From SVTX01 sp964526505 (GTDB taxonomy: Bacteria; Bacillota; Clostridia; Oscillospirales; CAG-272): a stretch of 64,000 nucleotides of DNA. Position 1 is the first letter of the stretch; every line of letters begins with the position of its first letter. This document shows, in pieces, positions 1-8,369 of this stretch. A program made the translations under genes and the position numbers. The notes beneath the pieces are model-generated. The model did not search any database and was not told where the DNA came from. It saw only the letters and a program-made list of their open reading frames with translations. The DNA is taken from the NCBI GenBank assembly GCA_964526505.1, contig CAZGJC010000001.1, positions 22,772-86,771 on the forward strand. The letters run 5' to 3'.

Positions 1-402
1 GGGACCTGCAACTCCGCAAGCATGCCCGCTTGAACGGATTTTTGCGACCTTATTGAGCAGGAGCATAATTACTCCCGAGAGCAAGTACGTTACGAATATA
101 ATTTGAAATTTTTCGGGCATTCCGAGAACGAACGCACAAATTGCACCGCCGATGTAGCCTATAACCGACATTATTATCGCAAGCGTGCGTTGACCCTCAC
201 GACCTTTATTCTTAAAATGCGGTATAATCGGTTGAATGGCGTAGGCAAGTGCCGGGAAAATCGTTATAAATAAAATTCCAACCGAGGTATTGAGCCATCC
301 TCCGGTTATTTCGGGAGAGACTATTTGCAGTATCAGGAACGTGGCAAGGGCAATTATCGGTGCAACTGTGAGTATGCGTATAAAATATTGAACTTTTTTC
401 AT
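1..402 (-). CDS. PAP2-like multi-pass membrane protein, 3' part outside the window
   Basis: An open frame runs from an ATG at 402 to the window edge (134 codons seen), preceded by an AGGAG ribosome site. The protein begins MKKVQYF and has about four hydrophobic segments. The last visible stretch reads KIRSSGHACGVAGP. The SGHA-type motif after the last helix and the overall plan recall divergent membrane phosphatases of the PAP2 (phosphatidic acid phosphatase type 2) superfamily, in which this serine-glycine-histidine is part of the active site. That assignment is inference from motif memory. The C-terminal half, with the remaining catalytic motif, lies outside the window. Confidence 0.6.
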   Translation of the reverse strand, partial: MKKVQYFIRILTVAPIIALATFLILQIVSPEITGGWLNTSVGILFITIFPALAYAIQPIIPHFKNKGREGQRTLAIIMSVIGYIGGAICAFVLGMPEKFQIIFVTYLLSGVIMLLLNKVAKIRSSGHACGVAGP

Positions 403-565
403 TGAAACTCCTATATATTCGTATCCGACATCTTTAAATGCGGTATTCAAAACCACTTATGCAAATATTATACACCACGAAACGTAATTTTTCAAGTATA
501 TTTCTAAAAGTTAAAAAATTGTTTTCAATACATATATTTTTGGCTCGGAACATTGTTTTTAACAC

Positions 566-594
566 TTGAAATTCTTTTGCGTCTTTGATATAAT
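566..594 (+). promoter_or_regulatory. Promoter of the fructokinase operon
   Basis: TTGAAA (566-571), a 17-base spacer and TATAAT (589-594). An inverted repeat AGTGTC-A-GACACT (604-616) sits just after the expected start point and could be an operator. The 403-565 stretch upstream shows nothing else recognisable. Confidence 0.7.
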
Positions 595-645
595 AATATC
601 GGAAGTGTCAGACACTCGAAAAATTAAAGGAGGCAGAGACGTTTT

Positions 646-1563
646 ATGATAATTTGTGTTGGTGAAATTTTGGCGGATATGATCGGAAAAACAAGAGATG
701 AAAACTTTGTTTATGAGCGATTTGCGGGCGGAGCACCGTTTAACGTTGCCTGCTGTTTGAAAAAACTTAACGTCGAATGCGGATTTTACGGAGTTGTCGG
801 TCACGATACGATTGGAACTTATCTTTGCAACAAGGCAAATTCTTTAAATTTTGATTATTTGAACATTCGTGTAGATGAAGAGAGAAATACAACCTTGGCA
901 TTTGTGGAGGTTGATGCCCACGGTGAGCGTAGTTTCAGCTTTTACAGAAAGAATACGGCAGATGCTTATTTTGACGAAAATGACATAAATAAGATAGTAT
1001 CCGAGGCTGACATTATTCACATAGGGTCTCTGGCAATGTCGGTAAAGTCGGGTAGATCTTTTCTTGATAAATTGATTGAGTGTGCGAAGTCACACGGCAA
1101 GAAAATAAGTTTTGACGTAAACTACCGTGATGATATTTTTGCGTATGGGGCAGAAGCGATAAGAATTTATAAAGAATATATAGAGAAAGCGGATATTATC
1201 AAATTTTCGGACAATGAGTTACCGATGTTTTACAGCGGTACGTCTGTGGAAGAGATGCTATGCAAAGCACAAAGCGATACGAAAGTAATTTTACTTACGC
1301 TCGGAAAGCGAGGCAGTATGGCTTGTGCCGATGGAAAAATTTATTATGAACCCACCATTCCGACCGACAAGGTTATAGACACAAACGGTGCGGGAGATTC
1401 GTTTATGGCGGGAGCGTTGTCGGGAATATACGAGGGCAACGAAAATTGGAATCACATATTACGTCGGGCAAACGCATGCGGTTCGCTTGCCGTATCCCAA
1501 AGCGGGGCGTTTCCGGAGTGGGGACGAGATGACGTTGACGTAAAATTGGCTGAAAGCCGATAA
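646..1563 (+). CDS. PfkB-family sugar kinase, probably fructokinase
   Basis: The 305-residue protein has the ribokinase/PfkB architecture. GGAPFNVA near the N-terminus is the sugar-binding signature, and DTNGAGDSF at residues 245-253 is the C-terminal PfkB signature with catalytic base Asp251 and the anion hole. ATP-dependent phosphorylation of a ketose such as fructose is the best guess, because N-terminal GGAPFNVA is typical of fructokinases. It has its own promoter, and the downstream dehydrogenase starts 20 bases after it in the same direction. A polyol-to-ketose oxidation followed by phosphorylation would fit the pair. Length is normal for the family. The exact sugar cannot be read from the sequence. 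Confidence 0.85.
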   Translation: MIICVGEILADMIGKTRDENFVYERFAGGAPFNVACCLKKLNVECGFYGVVGHDTIGTYLCNKANSLNFDYLNIRVDEERNTTLAFVEVDAHGERSFSFYRKNTADAYFDENDINKIVSEADIIHIGSLAMSVKSGRSFLDKLIECAKSHGKKISFDVNYRDDIFAYGAEAIRIYKEYIEKADIIKFSDNELPMFYSGTSVEEMLCKAQSDTKVILLTLGKRGSMACADGKIYYEPTIPTDKVIDTNGAGDSFMAGALSGIYEGNENWNHILRRANACGSLAVSQSGAFPEWGRDDVDVKLAESR

Positions 1564-1582
1564 ATATCAAACGGAGAAAAAT

Positions 1583-2617
1583 ATGCTGACTTATACTTAC
1601 ACTCACAAGGGGAAATTTGATTTCGTCGAAAAGGAAAAACCGAAAATACGAGACGATGGAGACGCAGTTGTCAAAGTGACGCTTGCCAGCATTTGTTCGA
1701 GTGATTTGCACATCAAGCACGGAAGTGTACCGAGAGCGGTAGAAGGAACAACCGTGGGACACGAGATGGTTGGAATTGTGGAGGAAGTAGGCAGTGAGGT
1801 TAAAAGCATAAAGCCCGGCGACAGGGTGACCGTAAACGTGGAGACTTTTTGCGGAAAATGCTTTTTTTGCAAGCATGGTTTTGTAAATAACTGCACCGAT
1901 AAAAATGGCGGTTGGGCATTGGGATGCAGAATTGATGGGGGACAGGCAGAATATGTCCGTGTTCCGTTTGCTGATACCGGGTTGAATAAAATTCCCGAAA
2001 AAGTTACTGACCGTCAGGCATTGTTTGCAGGTGATATTCTTGCTACCGGATTTTGGGCAACACGCATTTCGGATATTTCGCAAGACGACACGGTTCTTAT
2101 AATAGGGGCAGGTCCTACCGGAATATGCACGCTTTTATGCGTTATGCTGAAAAATCCGAAAAGGGTTATAGTTTGCGAACAAAATGCAGAAAGAATAAAA
2201 TTTGTAAATGAACATTATCCGAGCGTTTTGACTGTCACACCCGATCGGTGCGTGGAATTTGTCAGAAAAAACAGTGAGAATGGCGGTGCGGACGTTGTAC
2301 TTGAAATTGCCGGAGGCGAGGATACTTTTTCACTTGCGTGGAAGTCTGCACGTCCAAATGCCTGTGTTACGGTTGTTGCACTGTACGACAAACCGCAAGT
2401 ATTACCGTTACCTGATATGTACGGAAAGAATTTGACATTTAAAACAGGCGGTGTTGACGGTTGTGACTGTGAGGAGATACTTACGTTGATAGCTGAGGGA
2501 AAGATAGACACGGAGCCTCTTATTACGCATACGTATCCTTTATCACGCATAAATGAGGCGTATGAACTGTTTGAAAATAAAAAAGACGGCGTAATTAAAG
2601 TTGCCGTCGAGTGTTAA
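1583..2617 (+). CDS. Zinc-dependent medium-chain alcohol/polyol dehydrogenase
   Basis: 344 residues with the MDR fold. Catalytic zinc ligands are Cys38 (ASICSSDLH) and His60-Glu61 (VGHEMVG). The structural zinc site is Cys90, Cys93, Cys96 and Cys104. The NAD(P)-binding loop reads GAGPTG. It should oxidise an alcohol or polyol with NAD(P)+ in the cytoplasm. The ATG follows a GGAG site, and the gene is co-transcribed with the upstream sugar kinase, ending at a strong hairpin terminator. Sorbitol, threonine or butanediol dehydrogenase are all possible. The kinase neighbour favours a sugar alcohol, but this is inference. Confidence 0.85.
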   Translation: MLTYTYTHKGKFDFVEKEKPKIRDDGDAVVKVTLASICSSDLHIKHGSVPRAVEGTTVGHEMVGIVEEVGSEVKSIKPGDRVTVNVETFCGKCFFCKHGFVNNCTDKNGGWALGCRIDGGQAEYVRVPFADTGLNKIPEKVTDRQALFAGDILATGFWATRISDISQDDTVLIIGAGPTGICTLLCVMLKNPKRVIVCEQNAERIKFVNEHYPSVLTVTPDRCVEFVRKNSENGGADVVLEIAGGEDTFSLAWKSARPNACVTVVALYDKPQVLPLPDMYGKNLTFKTGGVDGCDCEEILTLIAEGKIDTEPLITHTYPLSRINEAYELFENKKDGVIKVAVEC

Positions 2618-2620
2618 TTA

Positions 2621-2663
2621 AACGACATCTGCAATGATTTTTGAGATTATTGCAGATGTCGTT
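2621..2663. terminator. Bidirectional rho-independent terminator
   Basis: A perfect 15-bp stem (2621-2635 with 2649-2663) is followed by a T-run on the plus strand and lies between the converging dehydrogenase and flavin reductase genes. Confidence 0.9.
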
Positions 2664-2677
2664 ATTTTTTTGTGTTG

Positions 2678-3241
2678 TCAATTATTTATATATTTCCTGC
2701 CGTCTGAAAATGCGTTTCCGACACGCTCTCCTATCACGTTATATCCGTGAGTTGCGGAATCATATGCGATGGGTTTGAGTTTTGATATATCGATTTTTTC
2801 GTTTGTGAGTATGCTGTTCTCCGCACAAACATTAACTATCTCACCAACAAGGCGACAGGTTTCTTTATCATATGATTTAACTCGGCATTCAAGTGCCAGA
2901 GGGAGCTCGCAGATTATCGGTGCATTTACAAACTGACTCTTTTGTGTATGAAAACCGCAAACGTCAAGTTTGTTTTCAACTTTATTTCCCGTTGCGATGC
3001 CCAAATAGTCACATTCCTTGACATAGTCTGCGGTTGCCACACTTACGGTAAATGCGTTTGTTGCAATGAGATTTTTTGTGGTTTTGTGATCATCACTGAT
3101 GCATATTGAAATTTCATCCGACTCGCTTATTCCGCCCCAAGCGGCGTTCATTGCGTTTGGTGTGCCGTTTTTGTCATAAGTCGCTATGATGAGAACAGGC
3201 ATTGGATAAAGAATGGCTTTTGAACCGAAATTTTTTCTCAT
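2678..3241 (-). CDS. Flavin reductase family protein (FMN-binding split barrel)
   Basis: 187 residues starting MRKNFGSKAILYPMPVLIIATYD. The segment TPNAMNAAWGG and the following SxxxxxxKxTxxNI-like region (ISDDHKTTKNL) are typical of flavin reductase/HpaC-like FMN-binding split-barrel proteins. These use NAD(P)H to reduce flavin or act as small FMN oxidoreductases. It is monocistronic with its own promoter and shares a terminator with the converging operon. The electron acceptor or partner cannot be deduced. Confidence 0.8.
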   Translation of the reverse strand: MRKNFGSKAILYPMPVLIIATYDKNGTPNAMNAAWGGISESDEISICISDDHKTTKNLIATNAFTVSVATADYVKECDYLGIATGNKVENKLDVCGFHTQKSQFVNAPIICELPLALECRVKSYDKETCRLVGEIVNVCAENSILTNEKIDISKLKPIAYDSATHGYNVIGERVGNAFSDGRKYINN

Positions 3242-3275
3242 AGTTAAAATCCTTTCTGATGAAGTTTGTTTTTTC

Positions 3276-3303
3276 AGTATATCATAACTTGTAAAAAAGT
3301 CAA
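3276..3303 (-). promoter_or_regulatory. Promoter of the flavin reductase gene
   Basis: Read on the minus strand: TTGACT (3303-3298), a 16-base spacer and TATACT (3281-3276). Confidence 0.6.
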
Positions 3304-3354
3304 ATTAAATTATATTTGGAGAGAGCCGAAAATGCGTTTTTATTTTCAAAAAAC

Positions 3355-3383
3355 TTGACATGCGGAAGTTTGTGTGTTAAAAT
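3355..3383 (+). promoter_or_regulatory. Consensus promoter of the non-coding RNA
   Basis: TTGACA (3355-3360), exactly 17 bases, then TAAAAT (3378-3383). The expected start is about 3388-3390. No reading frame with a ribosome site follows. Confidence 0.8.
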
Positions 3384-3389
3384 GTTTAT

Positions 3390-3546
3390 GCCAAACAATT
3401 ACATTTGAAAATTACCCTTGGGGAAACCATACCTTGGTAAAAGGTGTTTCTCTCTTTTTCTGTATACTCTGAGGGTAAGTGGAATTGTTTGGCGACAATG
3501 AGAGATACATTTTTTCGGTGCGTCTCTCATCGACGCACCTTTTTTA
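3390..3546 (+). ncRNA. Structured small RNA, rod-shaped, family not identified (6S-like architecture)
   Basis: A consensus promoter drives a roughly 155-base transcript without a credible reading frame. GCCAAACAATT (3390-3400) pairs perfectly with 3483-3493 as a closing stem. An asymmetric internal loop follows, then TTACCCT (3412-3418) pairs with 3472-3478, then an imperfect GGGAAACC/GGTGTTTC stem and an ACCTT/AAGGT tip (3431-3445). After the closing stem lies an 8-bp terminator hairpin (3517-3524 with 3532-3539) with a T-run. A strong promoter, a long rod with a central bubble and a length near 160-190 bases resemble 6S RNA. I could not match conserved bases, so the family is open. SRP RNA and tmRNA signatures are absent. 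Confidence 0.6.
3517..3546 (+). terminator. Terminator of the non-coding RNA, with a competing hairpin
   Basis: GGTGCGTC (3517-3524) pairs with GACGCACC (3532-3539), followed by TTTTTT. ATGAGAGA (3498-3505) can instead pair with TCTCTCAT (3523-3530), which overlaps the terminator arm and its loop. Confidence 0.8.
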
Positions 3547-3650
3547 TTTTATCACTTCCCGTATCTTGTCCGAAAATAAAGTTCAAGACGAGGGAAGACA
3601 GGGAAGTGTCGGATGAACAGTCTAACACAAATTTATAAATTCCATATAAA

Positions 3651-3679
3651 AATATCCTCTCCGATAAGGAGAGGATATT
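3651..3679. terminator. Bidirectional terminator
   Basis: A perfect 12-bp stem (3651-3662 with 3668-3679) with a 5-base loop directly follows the stop of the minus-strand regulator. T-rich tails are present on both strands. Between the ncRNA terminator and this site a further foldable stretch is present: 3553-3560 pairs with 3601-3608, with a nested 5-bp stem. Confidence 0.85.
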
Positions 3680-4042
3680 TCACTTTTTTATATGCTTTTT
3701 TATGGCTTCAAAACTTTCAGTACTTAGAACGTGTTCGAGTTTACACGCATCATCGGAGGCAATATTACTCGGAACGCCCATATCTTCCAACCACTTTGCA
3801 ATTATTGTGTGTCGTTCCATAATATCTTCTGCAATCTTTCGCCCGGATTCAAGCAGAATAATATGACCGTTTGCGTCTGTTTCGATATATCCGTTTTCAC
3901 GCAAATTTTTCATGGCGACGCTGACGCTCGGCTTGGAAAAATCAAGTTCGTTGGCAATGTCTATTGCACGAACGTATCCTTTTCTGAGTTGCAGGCGGAG
4001 GATTGTTTCAAGATAGTTTTCCGCTGATTCCTGTATTTTCAT
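3680..4042 (-). CDS. DtxR/MntR-family metal-dependent transcriptional regulator
   Basis: 120 residues. The N-terminal winged helix (MKIQESAENYLETILRL, then ELDFSKPSVSVAMKNLRENGYI) and the following dimerisation/metal-binding helices (RHTIIAKWLEDMGVP, DACKLEHVLS) match the iron/manganese-dependent repressor family. The SH3-like FeoA domain is absent, as in MntR-type short members. His and Glu/Cys positions in the second half (ERH, CKLEH) are the expected metal ligands. It likely represses metal uptake genes, but none lies beside it, so its targets are elsewhere. An AAGGAGG site precedes the ATG. Confidence 0.85.
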   Translation of the reverse strand: MKIQESAENYLETILRLQLRKGYVRAIDIANELDFSKPSVSVAMKNLRENGYIETDANGHIILLESGRKIAEDIMERHTIIAKWLEDMGVPSNIASDDACKLEHVLSTESFEAIKKHIKK

Positions 4043-4071
4043 TTTCCGCCTCCTTTTTGGCTATTATTGTT

Positions 4072-4100
4072 ATTATATCACATTTCACAGTTTAATACAA
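4072..4100 (-). promoter_or_regulatory. Promoter of the DtxR-family regulator
   Basis: Minus strand: TTGTAT (4100-4095), 17 bases, TATAAT (4077-4072). Confidence 0.6.
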
Positions 4101-4108
4101 GTGCCATT

Positions 4109-4816
4109 TTATACAAAAAACATAGTGCCGATATCGTACAAAGGGCTATTTGAAAGAGAAACAACCTCTTTTTTATGCAAATGACAAAAATCAATTATAC
4201 GTTTTGCGTTGGGATGTTCTGAAACGTTACCGCAAAAATATACTTTGTCTTTATACGTACCGGTAGCACCGCCTATAAAACCGCAGTCATATCCGTTCAA
4301 TGACACACCGCCCGCTGATATCATCAACACATCAATATTGTTTTCCGTACAGGCTTTATATATTGAGTTATCCGACGTTATTATTGCGTCTTCGGCAATT
4401 TTACAAACCGAACATTTTGTGTATCCCTGGTTGGTATGAATTATATTAAAGTTGTTGAGGCGTGCTTCTTTGAGTATGAGTTCTGAAACGGTATTTTTAT
4501 TACATAAAAGATTATTCCCGAGTGTTACGCAGTTAAACAGAACGTCGGCGGGGTATGTAGATTGTGTGTGTTCATCGGACAGAACAAGTTTATATGATGA
4601 TAAAGCAAGTATTTTCTCTATATCACCTTTATTTTCCTCATAATATTTTTTGTGACAGAAAAGTTTACCGAAACCCACAAATATAATCATATCCGGGTGA
4701 GATGACACAGGCGGTGCAAGATATTTTGCACTATGCAACGGCAAAATTTCAAATCCTGAGTTTTTAAGCGAGGACAGGGCATCGCTTGGTGTTCTGATAT
4801 CTGTTATTACCGTCAT
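4109..4816 (-). CDS. DUF6873-family protein of unknown function
   Basis: 235 residues, cytoplasmic by appearance (no signal or membrane segment). The recurring pattern HTNQGYTKCSVC, then SDNSIYKAC and FIGGATGTYKDKVYFCGN, is what I associate with the DUF6873 family, described as a GME-type fold (the guanidino-modifying pentein group). Whether it binds or modifies an arginine-like ligand is not known. A CxxC pair sits in the middle. The gene lies between rpmB and the metal regulator and shows no clear promoter of its own. A stem-loop separates it from rpmB, so read-through from rpmB is possible. Confidence 0.55.
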   Translation of the reverse strand: MTVITDIRTPSDALSSLKNSGFEILPLHSAKYLAPPVSSHPDMIIFVGFGKLFCHKKYYEENKGDIEKILALSSYKLVLSDEHTQSTYPADVLFNCVTLGNNLLCNKNTVSELILKEARLNNFNIIHTNQGYTKCSVCKIAEDAIITSDNSIYKACTENNIDVLMISAGGVSLNGYDCGFIGGATGTYKDKVYFCGNVSEHPNAKRIIDFCHLHKKEVVSLSNSPLYDIGTMFFV

Positions 4817-4840
4817 AAAAACTCCTTTTCTGATAAAGTT

Positions 4841-4866
4841 AAAGGGCGTTTATAAAAACGCCCTTT
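4841..4866 (-). terminator. Stem-loop after rpmB
   Basis: A 10-bp perfect stem (4841-4850 with 4857-4866) lies 33 bases beyond the rpmB stop. The T-tail on the minus strand is broken (TTTAACTTT), so termination may be partial and may let transcription continue into the DUF6873 gene. Confidence 0.65.
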
Positions 4867-4898
4867 AAACTGTAAATATGGAAAGTCCATACATTTAA

Positions 4899-5084
4899 TT
4901 ATGCACGGTTAATTTTGCCCGAACGAAGACAACGGGAGCATACCGCAACGGTCTTGGGTGTACCGTCAACCATAGCCTTTACCTTGCGGATATTGGGCTT
5001 CCAAGTTCTATTTGTTTTTCTGTTAGAGTGTGAAACGTTCTGACCGAAAACAACGCCTTTTCCACAAACACTGCACTTTGCCAT
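4899..5084 (-). CDS. rpmB: 50S ribosomal protein bL28
   Basis: 61 residues starting MAKCSVCGKG, with a CSVC pair near the N-terminus and CSRC near the C-terminus. This is therefore the zinc-binding (C+) form of L28. The start at 5084 is chosen because AGGAGGT lies 8 bases upstream. A longer frame upstream would run through that ribosome site. It is part of the large ribosomal subunit. Its short leader (5085 to about 5150) carries a strong promoter further up. Confidence 0.95.
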   Translation of the reverse strand: MAKCSVCGKGVVFGQNVSHSNRKTNRTWKPNIRKVKAMVDGTPKTVAVCSRCLRSGKINRA

Positions 5085-5157
5085 TATTGATACCTCCTGT
5101 TTCATATTTACATAAATCTATAACTGAATTTATTGTCAAAGGTTATGCAACTATGAT

Positions 5158-5186
5158 ATTATAGCATACTTCTTTTAAAATTGCAA
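5158..5186 (-). promoter_or_regulatory. Promoter of rpmB
   Basis: Minus strand: TTGCAA (5186-5181), 17 bases, TATAAT (5163-5158). A further TTGACA-like hexamer nearer the gene (around 5135) could be a second promoter. Confidence 0.65.
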
Positions 5187-5284
5187 GTAGTTTTTTAAAT
5201 TTTTTTTGTTTTTATTTAAAATATTTTATTTGAATGAAAACAACGGTAAATTTTCTTGTGTTGTTACCATTTTTTGGAGAAAAA

Positions 5285-6592
5285 TCAAATAAAAATTCCT
5301 TCGCACGTGTCACCGTTATGAGACATTATTTTTACCGTACGTATCTGTGCGTGCATATTTTCTTCCGTTTTTACACGCACTTCAACAAATTCGGGCGTGT
5401 GACCGTAGGAATAGGCACCGTTTTGTGATTCGAAAAGCACCTCCGCCGTTGTGCCTACAAGTAAATCCAGTCGCAAGGAACGGGAAATTGAGGCGTCTTT
5501 TGACAAAATTGAAACACGGTTGTGCTTTATTTCTTCCGGAATTTGATTATCCATTTCCGCTGCAGGTGTTCCGCTTCGTTTGGAGTATGGGAATACGTGC
5601 GTCATCAAAAATTCCGCATTTTTTACAAGGCGACGGCTGTCTTCAAAATCTTCTTCGGATTCTCCGGGAAATCCGACGATTATATCTGTGGTGAGTTGCA
5701 GTGTGGGGAACGCATCACGCAAAAGTTTTACCGCATTCATCGCTTGTGTGGAATTATATTTGCGTTTCATTTTTGCCAGAACACGGTCACTTCCGCTTTG
5801 CATTGACAAATGGAAATGAGGCGTTATGGATTTGAGATTTTTTATTTTATCCACGAAATTCGGTTTAATAATACTCGGGTCGAGTGAACCTAAACGAACT
5901 CTGCCTATGCCGTCTATTTTATCGACTCTGCAAAGCAAATCGGCAAGTGTTGTACCGTCCTCTAAATCTCTTCCGTAGCACCCGGTCTCAATACCGGTAA
6001 GGACAACTTCACGGCAACCGTTTTGTACAAGTTCCGTCACTTCCGCAATTACCGCATCCGCCGATTTTGAACGTATCGGACCACGTGCGGCGGGGATTGT
6101 ACAATAGGTGCAACGTGACTCACAACCGTCTTGGATTTTTACGTATGCACGAGTTCTGTCAAATTTTTTTATTGACATTCCCTCAAACTCGGCACCGTCA
6201 AGACTCTGTACGGATATTTCGGTCCTGTCATTCTTTTTGCCGATAGAATATAGTTCTTCCAACTTGTCCGCAACGGAAAGTTTATTTGCACTTCCGCATA
6301 CGTAATCGACACCGGAAATTGCCGAAATCGCCGACGGGTTGGTTTGGGAATAACAACCTGTAACAAGAACATATGCAAAAGGATTTTTACTCATTGTACG
6401 GCGTATTGCCTGACGTGCTTTTCTGTCAGACTCTGCCGTAACCGTACAGGTATTTATAACATATGCGGTACATACGTCGTCCGCACTCCTTATTTCCCAA
6501 CCTTGTGAGGCAAGCAGTTCGGATATTGCCTCGGATTCATATTGGTTTACCTTGCAACCCAAGGTAACTATCGCTACTGTTTTCTCCGACAT
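5285..6592 (-). CDS. mtaB: tRNA (N6-L-threonylcarbamoyladenosine(37)-C2)-methylthiotransferase MtaB
   Basis: 435 residues with the methylthiotransferase plan. The N-terminal UPF0004 domain starts VAIVTLGCKVNQYESE and has the three cluster cysteines (GCKVN, NTCTVT, GCYSQ). The radical SAM domain contains CESRCTYCTIPAARG. A C-terminal TRAM-like region follows. It inserts a methylthio group into t6A37 of ANN-decoding tRNAs. GCKVNQ and IPAARG are more like MtaB than MiaB or RimO. It has its own promoter and lies divergent from upp. Confidence 0.93.
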   Translation of the reverse strand: MSEKTVAIVTLGCKVNQYESEAISELLASQGWEIRSADDVCTAYVINTCTVTAESDRKARQAIRRTMSKNPFAYVLVTGCYSQTNPSAISAISGVDYVCGSANKLSVADKLEELYSIGKKNDRTEISVQSLDGAEFEGMSIKKFDRTRAYVKIQDGCESRCTYCTIPAARGPIRSKSADAVIAEVTELVQNGCREVVLTGIETGCYGRDLEDGTTLADLLCRVDKIDGIGRVRLGSLDPSIIKPNFVDKIKNLKSITPHFHLSMQSGSDRVLAKMKRKYNSTQAMNAVKLLRDAFPTLQLTTDIIVGFPGESEEDFEDSRRLVKNAEFLMTHVFPYSKRSGTPAAEMDNQIPEEIKHNRVSILSKDASISRSLRLDLLVGTTAEVLFESQNGAYSYGHTPEFVEVRVKTEENMHAQIRTVKIMSHNGDTCEGIFI

Positions 6593-6620
6593 AAACGTTC
6601 TCCTATAATAATACGGGTAT

Positions 6621-6649
6621 ATTTTATCATTAAATTGTGCTTTTGTAAA
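6621..6649 (-). promoter_or_regulatory. Promoter of mtaB
   Basis: Minus strand: TTTACA (6649-6644), 17 bases, TAAAAT (6626-6621). Confidence 0.6.
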
Positions 6650-6667
6650 TATATTTTTAAAAAAACC

Positions 6668-6696
6668 TTGAAAAAAGTGTTAAAAGGTAGTATAAT
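6668..6696 (+). promoter_or_regulatory. Promoter of the upp operon
   Basis: TTGAAA (6668-6673), 17 bases, TATAAT (6691-6696). It is divergent from the mtaB promoter. Confidence 0.75.
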
Positions 6697-6729
6697 GTAT
6701 GTAAAAAAGTCAAGACAAGGAGAATTACA

Positions 6730-7359
6730 ATGAGTCAACTTCATATAGTAGACCACCCCTTAATTACACACAAACTTTCAATTATGAGAAATAAGAAAAC
6801 GGGTTCGAAAGATTTCCGTGAACTTCTCAACGAAATATCAATGCTTATGGGATATGAAATAACCCGTGATCTTCCTCTTGAAGATATTACCATTGAAACT
6901 CCCGTTTGTAAAACAAAAGCAAAAATGGTTGCAGGAAAGAAAATTGCGATAGTTCCGATTTTGCGTGCGGGAATAGGAATGGTTGACGGTATTCTCAGCC
7001 TTGTTCCCGTTGCAAAAGTAGGTCACATCGGTTTGTATCGTGACCCTGAAACGCATGAACCCGTTGAATACTACTGCAAACTTCCCGCTGACGTTCAGGA
7101 AAGAATGGTTATTCTTATAGACCCCATGCTCGCAACGGGCGGTTCGGCGTGTGATGCATTGCAGACACTCAAAAGAAAGGGTTGCAAGCACATCAAATTT
7201 ATGTGTCTCGTAGCATCTCCCGAGGGTGTTGAAAGAGTTCGCAAAGAGCATCCGGACGTTGATATTTACACTGCATCCGTTGACGAATGTCTTAACGAAC
7301 ATGCATATATCGTTCCCGGTCTCGGTGACGCAGGCGACAGAATATTCGGTACGCTCTGA
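6730..7359 (+). CDS. upp: Uracil phosphoribosyltransferase
   Basis: 209 residues, full length. It converts uracil and PRPP to UMP in pyrimidine salvage. The PRPP loop [13 protein letters not shown] and the C-terminal uracil-binding segment ([16 protein letters not shown]) are both intact. An AAGGAG site precedes the ATG. It starts an operon followed after 8 bases by the pseudouridine synthase gene and then lnt. Confidence 0.97.
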   Translation: MSQLHIVDHPLITHKLSIMRNKKTGSKDFRELLNEISMLMGYEITRDLPLEDITIETPVCKTKAKMVAGKKIAIVPILRAGIGMVDGILSLVPVAKVGHIGLYRDPETHEPVEYYCKLPADVQERMVILIDPMLATGGSACDALQTLKRKGCKHIKFMCLVASPEGVERVRKEHPDVDIYTASVDECLNEHAYIVPGLGDAGDRIFGTL

Positions 7360-7367
7360 TTGCACAA

Positions 7368-8360
7368 GTGAAAATAATAACTGTCAAAAAAAACGACGCA
7401 GGACAACGACTTGACAAATTCCTAACTAAGGCGGTTTGCGGGCTTCCTGCGTCGCTTATGTATAAGTACATTCGCACAAAAAAGATAAAGGTAAACCGCA
7501 AGCGTGCGGAGCAGAATTATTATTTGTGTGAGGGTGATGAGATCCAACTTTTTATAAGAGATGAATTTTTTGCCTCTCCCGAAAATGACACCGGGGCATT
7601 GTCAAGAATTTCTCCGAAGTTGAACATAGTATATGAGGATGAGAACATAATACTTTGCAACAAGCGTCCCGGTGTGTTGGTTCACGAAGACGAGGGGGCA
7701 GGAGACAATACTCTTATTATGCATATAAAAGCGTATTTGCATCAAAAAGGGGAATATAATCCCGACGACGAGCAATCTTTCGCCCCGTCTCTTTGCAACC
7801 GTATTGACAGAAATACGGGCGGAATTGTTATTGCCGCAAAAAATGCGGAATCTCTCCGTGCAATGAATCAAAAAATCAAAGACGACGAAATAAGAAAGTT
7901 TTATATCTGTGCCGTACACGGAAATATGGAAAAAGACAGCGGTACGCTTAAAGGTTATCTGAAAAAAGACTCCAAAAGCAAAACCGTTGATATTTCCGAC
8001 AGACCGAAGGACGGATATAAGAACATAATCACAAAATACAGGACGCTTGTACGTCACGGTGGTGACAGTCTGTTGCAAGTGGAACTTGTCACAGGCAGAA
8101 CCCATCAGATAAGAGCTCATATGTCACACATAGGTCATCCTCTCCTCGGAGATGGAAAATATGGCATTAACAAGGGAGACCGAGAAAGAGGATATAGGTT
8201 TCAGGCGTTGTATTCTTACAGACTTATATTCAATTTTACAGATAATTCCGGTATTCTCGGGTATTTGAAGGGAAAAGAGGTATCTATCCCATCAAGCGAC
8301 ATTTGGTTTTTGTCGAATTTTCCTTGCGGAAAGGAAATAGTGGACGGTTTGAAAAAATAA
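7368..8360 (+). CDS. RluA-family RNA pseudouridine synthase
   Basis: 330 residues starting with GTG. An N-terminal S4 RNA-binding domain (about residues 10-65: GQRLDKFL...SLMYKYIRTKKIKVN) is followed by the synthase domain with the catalytic motif NRIDRNTGGIVIAAK, whose aspartate attacks uridine, and RTHQIRAHMSHIGHPLLGD. It isomerises uridine in 23S rRNA or tRNA, most like the RluC/RluD group. The exact target uridine is not deducible. It lies between upp and lnt with very short spacers, so it is co-transcribed. Confidence 0.9.
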   Translation: MKIITVKKNDAGQRLDKFLTKAVCGLPASLMYKYIRTKKIKVNRKRAEQNYYLCEGDEIQLFIRDEFFASPENDTGALSRISPKLNIVYEDENIILCNKRPGVLVHEDEGAGDNTLIMHIKAYLHQKGEYNPDDEQSFAPSLCNRIDRNTGGIVIAAKNAESLRAMNQKIKDDEIRKFYICAVHGNMEKDSGTLKGYLKKDSKSKTVDISDRPKDGYKNIITKYRTLVRHGGDSLLQVELVTGRTHQIRAHMSHIGHPLLGDGKYGINKGDRERGYRFQALYSYRLIFNFTDNSGILGYLKGKEVSIPSSDIWFLSNFPCGKEIVDGLKK

Positions 8361-8369
8361 GGGTAAATT

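Noticed and set aside
3390..3546. SRP (4.5S) RNA or tmRNA for the structured RNA
   Set aside because: The GGAAG-type SRP loop and the tmRNA alanine acceptor features are absent; only the rod shape is shared.
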